Origin: Amorphus orientalis
GTDB taxonomy: Bacteria; Pseudomonadota; Alphaproteobacteria; Rhizobiales; Amorphaceae
Assembly (NCBI RefSeq): GCF_030814015.1
Contig: NZ_JAUSUL010000003.1
Span: forward strand, 434,001-498,000
Length of the DNA stretch: 64,000 bases
Reading direction: 5' to 3'
Shown here piece after piece: positions 62,485-64,000 of this stretch. The notes under the pieces were generated by a model. It did not search any database and was not told the origin of the DNA. It saw only the letters and a list, made by a program, of their open reading frames with translations. A program made the translations under genes and the position numbers. Numbering within the stretch: position 1 is the stretch's first letter; each line of letters starts with the position of its first letter.

Positions 62485-63227
62485 GCGGGCGGGACGGCGG
62501 CCGCCGCATCGCGGTTCTCGGCGGCGCCGGCGGTATCGGCCGCGTGCTCGTGGCGGATCTGATCGCGCGCGGCGACGAGGCGATCGTGCTCGACCTCCCG
62601 GCCTCACTGGAGCGCCATCCGCTCGAGACCCGGACGATCGGGATCGACGTCCACGACGAAGCCTCGATCGCGGCGGCTGTGAAGGAGCTTGCGGAGGCAG
62701 CCCCGAACATCGACGGCTTCGTCAATCTGGTGGGCTACAACAACCGGATCCAGCCGCTTGCGGAGACGGCGACCGACTATTTCGACGATATCATCGCGGT
62801 GAACCTGCGCGGCCTGTTCCTCGCGACGAAGGCGATCCTGCCGCTTCTTTCGGACGGTGCCGGCGCGGTGCTGCTCGCCTCAGGGCTTGGCCAGTACATC
62901 CGGCCGGGCTTCGGCTCCTACGCCGCCTCCAAGGCCGGTGTGATCGCGCTCGGCAAGACGTTCGCGCTGGAGACGGCGCCCCGCCTGCGCGTCAACATCG
63001 TCGCGCCGGGTGCCGTCGACACCGCCTTCCTGCGCGGCGGCACCGGCCGCTCCGACGAGAGCGCGGAGCCGGACATTCCGGTGGATGCCTACGCCGCGAA
63101 CCTGCCGCTCAAGCGCCTCGCGCAGCCGGAGGACGTGGTCGGGCCGATCCGCTTCCTGCTCGGTCCCGACAGCCGCTACATGACCGGCCAGGTGCTCTGG
63201 GTGAACGGCGGCGCCTACATGCCGTAG
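62481..63227 (+). CDS. Short-chain dehydrogenase/reductase
   Basis: 248 residues. The nucleotide motif is GGAGGIGR near residue 14, NAG is replaced by NLVGYNN and the catalytic pair lies in YAASK. It ends with the common VLWVNGGAYMP. It is the last gene of the isomerase-lyase-hydratase operon and ends 16 bases from the convergent liv operon. Confidence 0.9.
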   Translation: MSGRDGGRRIAVLGGAGGIGRVLVADLIARGDEAIVLDLPASLERHPLETRTIGIDVHDEASIAAAVKELAEAAPNIDGFVNLVGYNNRIQPLAETATDYFDDIIAVNLRGLFLATKAILPLLSDGAGAVLLASGLGQYIRPGFGSYAASKAGVIALGKTFALETAPRLRVNIVAPGAVDTAFLRGGTGRSDESAEPDIPVDAYAANLPLKRLAQPEDVVGPIRFLLGPDSRYMTGQVLWVNGGAYMP

Positions 63228-63242
63228 CAGGCCATGGAAGGC

Positions 63243-63944
63243 TCAGGTCGCGGCGGTGCCGGACAGAAGAGACGAGACCCGCGCCGTATCTGTCTCCAGC
63301 GCGGCCTTGTCGCCGGCCCAGCCGACCCGTCCGGAATCGAGGATGACGAACCGGGAGGCGAGTTCCGCCGGCACCCGGAAATTCTGCTCCACGAGGATGA
63401 CGCCGACCCCGGTCGCCACGATCGATCGGATCGACTCCACAAGCCCCGACACGATGTTCGGCGCGAGCCCTTCCATCGGCTCGTCGAGCAGCAGGAACCG
63501 CGGCGCGCAGATCATGGCACGCCCGATGGCCAGCATCTGCTTTTCGCCGCCGGACAGGGCCTGCCCGAGGGCGCGGCGACGCTCGGCCAGCCGGGGGAAC
63601 AGGGCGAACGCGTCGTCCACGCCCCATGTCGATCCGCCCCGCCGCACCACCTTCGCGATGGCGAGGTTCTCCTCGACGGTGAGGGTGGGGAAGATCTGCC
63701 GGTCCTCGGGCACGTAGGCGATCCCGCCCCGGTTCATGTCTTCCGGCGTCGGCGTTGAGAGCGCCTTGCCGTCCAGCCGCAATACGCCGGCGCTGAGGGG
63801 GAGAAGCCCGGACATGGCCTTCAGCGTGGTCGACTTGCCCGCGCCGTTGCGTCCGGCTAGCGCCACCACCTCGCCGCGCGCGACCGACAGCGAGACGCCG
63901 TGCAGGGCCTGGGCGGCGCCGTAGAAGACGTCCGCCGCCTCCAT
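63243..63944 (-). CDS. livF: Branched-chain-type ABC transporter ATP-binding protein LivF
   Basis: 233 residues from ATG 63944; a TTG at 63965 would add seven residues and overlap the livG stop. Walker A GRNGAGKST, signature LSGGEKQM, Walker B FLLLDEPMEGL and the switch region ILVEQNFRV are present. It is the end of another liv operon that runs in from outside the window, the third such set here. Confidence 0.92.
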   Translation of the reverse strand: MEAADVFYGAAQALHGVSLSVARGEVVALAGRNGAGKSTTLKAMSGLLPLSAGVLRLDGKALSTPTPEDMNRGGIAYVPEDRQIFPTLTVEENLAIAKVVRRGGSTWGVDDAFALFPRLAERRRALGQALSGGEKQMLAIGRAMICAPRFLLLDEPMEGLAPNIVSGLVESIRSIVATGVGVILVEQNFRVPAELASRFVILDSGRVGWAGDKAALETDTARVSSLLSGTAAT

Positions 63945-63954
63945 GGCCAGGGTT

Positions 63955-63999
63955 TCATGCTCCAAGATAGGCCTCGCGCACTTTCGGATCCGCCTGGAT
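63955..63999 (-). CDS. livG: LivG-type ATP-binding protein, C-terminal end (partial)
   Basis: Only the last 14 codons and the TGA are in the window. They read IQADPKVREAYLGA, which matches the usual C-terminus of LivG proteins, and the gene is followed at once by livF. The rest lies beyond the right edge. Confidence 0.8.
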   Translation of the reverse strand: MQADPKVREAYLGA

Positions 64000-64000
64000 C

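Noticed and set aside
1-64000. tRNA, rRNA, CRISPR array, riboswitch or insertion sequence
   Set aside because: Looked for cloverleaf-like repeats, regular spaced repeats, conserved riboswitch cores and transposase motifs; none found.

Overview
The window is a GC-rich, densely packed stretch of bacterial chromosome (or large replicon) given over almost entirely to uptake and catabolism of small organic, probably nitrogen-containing, compounds. The gene families, the stop/start overlaps (ATGA, GTGA) and an interspersed hairpin repeat at 45373-45538 fit an alphaproteobacterium, most likely Hyphomicrobiales; this placement is inference. I see no rRNA, tRNA, CRISPR, phage or intact insertion sequence. 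Both ends cut through branched-chain-type (Liv) ABC transporter operons.

Left part. 1-8817 (+): livG (partial), livF, livH, livM, then a UbiD decarboxylase, hydantoinase/oxoprolinase-type HyuA and HyuB, and UbiX, which makes the prenylated flavin UbiD needs. 8852-9364 (-): an orphan TIGR02444-type protein. 9496-12802 (+): an FCD-type GntR regulator and a two-subunit sarcosine-oxidase-like flavoenzyme whose alpha subunit lacks the folate-binding half. 13076-19414 (-): hyuA, hyuB and two class-III aminotransferases, divergent from an IclR regulator (19558-20340). 20364-23310 (-): a TRAP transporter DctPQM. A nearly identical box in front of hyuA (19431-19458) and dctP (23323-23350) suggests that IclR controls both. 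An amidase pseudogene lies at 23746-24155.

Middle part. 24268-25752: a VOC protein and a divergent LysR regulator. 25867-34556 (+): an SsuABC-like ABC transporter, an Atz/Trz-type amidohydrolase and a three-subunit molybdenum hydroxylase. Convergent to it, 34675-39792 (-): a polysaccharide-deacetylase-fold hydrolase, a 2-hydroxyacid dehydrogenase, an HpcH/HpaI aldolase, an M20 N-carbamoyl hydrolase and an Ldh2-type dehydrogenase, with a LysR gene upstream (40026-40991). Together these resemble a purine/ureide-style route for an unidentified N-heterocycle. 41691-43376 (+): a TPP enzyme ending at a strong bidirectional terminator. 43453-51218 (-): a TAXI-type TRAP system and a complete livHMGFJ operon.

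Right part, 51632-63227, is the most interesting: a flavin monooxygenase, two maleate-isomerase-family proteins (one without both catalytic cysteines), a cyclic-imidase-like hydrolase, two SDRs, a metallo-beta-lactamase-fold hydrolase, two GntR regulators, an isocitrate-lyase/PEP-mutase-family lyase, a LeuC/LeuD-type hydro-lyase and an isochorismatase-family amidohydrolase. The lyase plus LeuCD-type pair recalls the dimethylmaleate hydratase/dimethylmalate lyase steps of anaerobic nicotinate breakdown. Imidase, half-amidase, hydratase and lyase would form a logical route for substituted maleimides or maleates. The 13-mer TTTGTCTGGACAA occurs both in front of this cluster's UTRA-GntR gene and in front of the distant TPP gene, suggesting one regulon.
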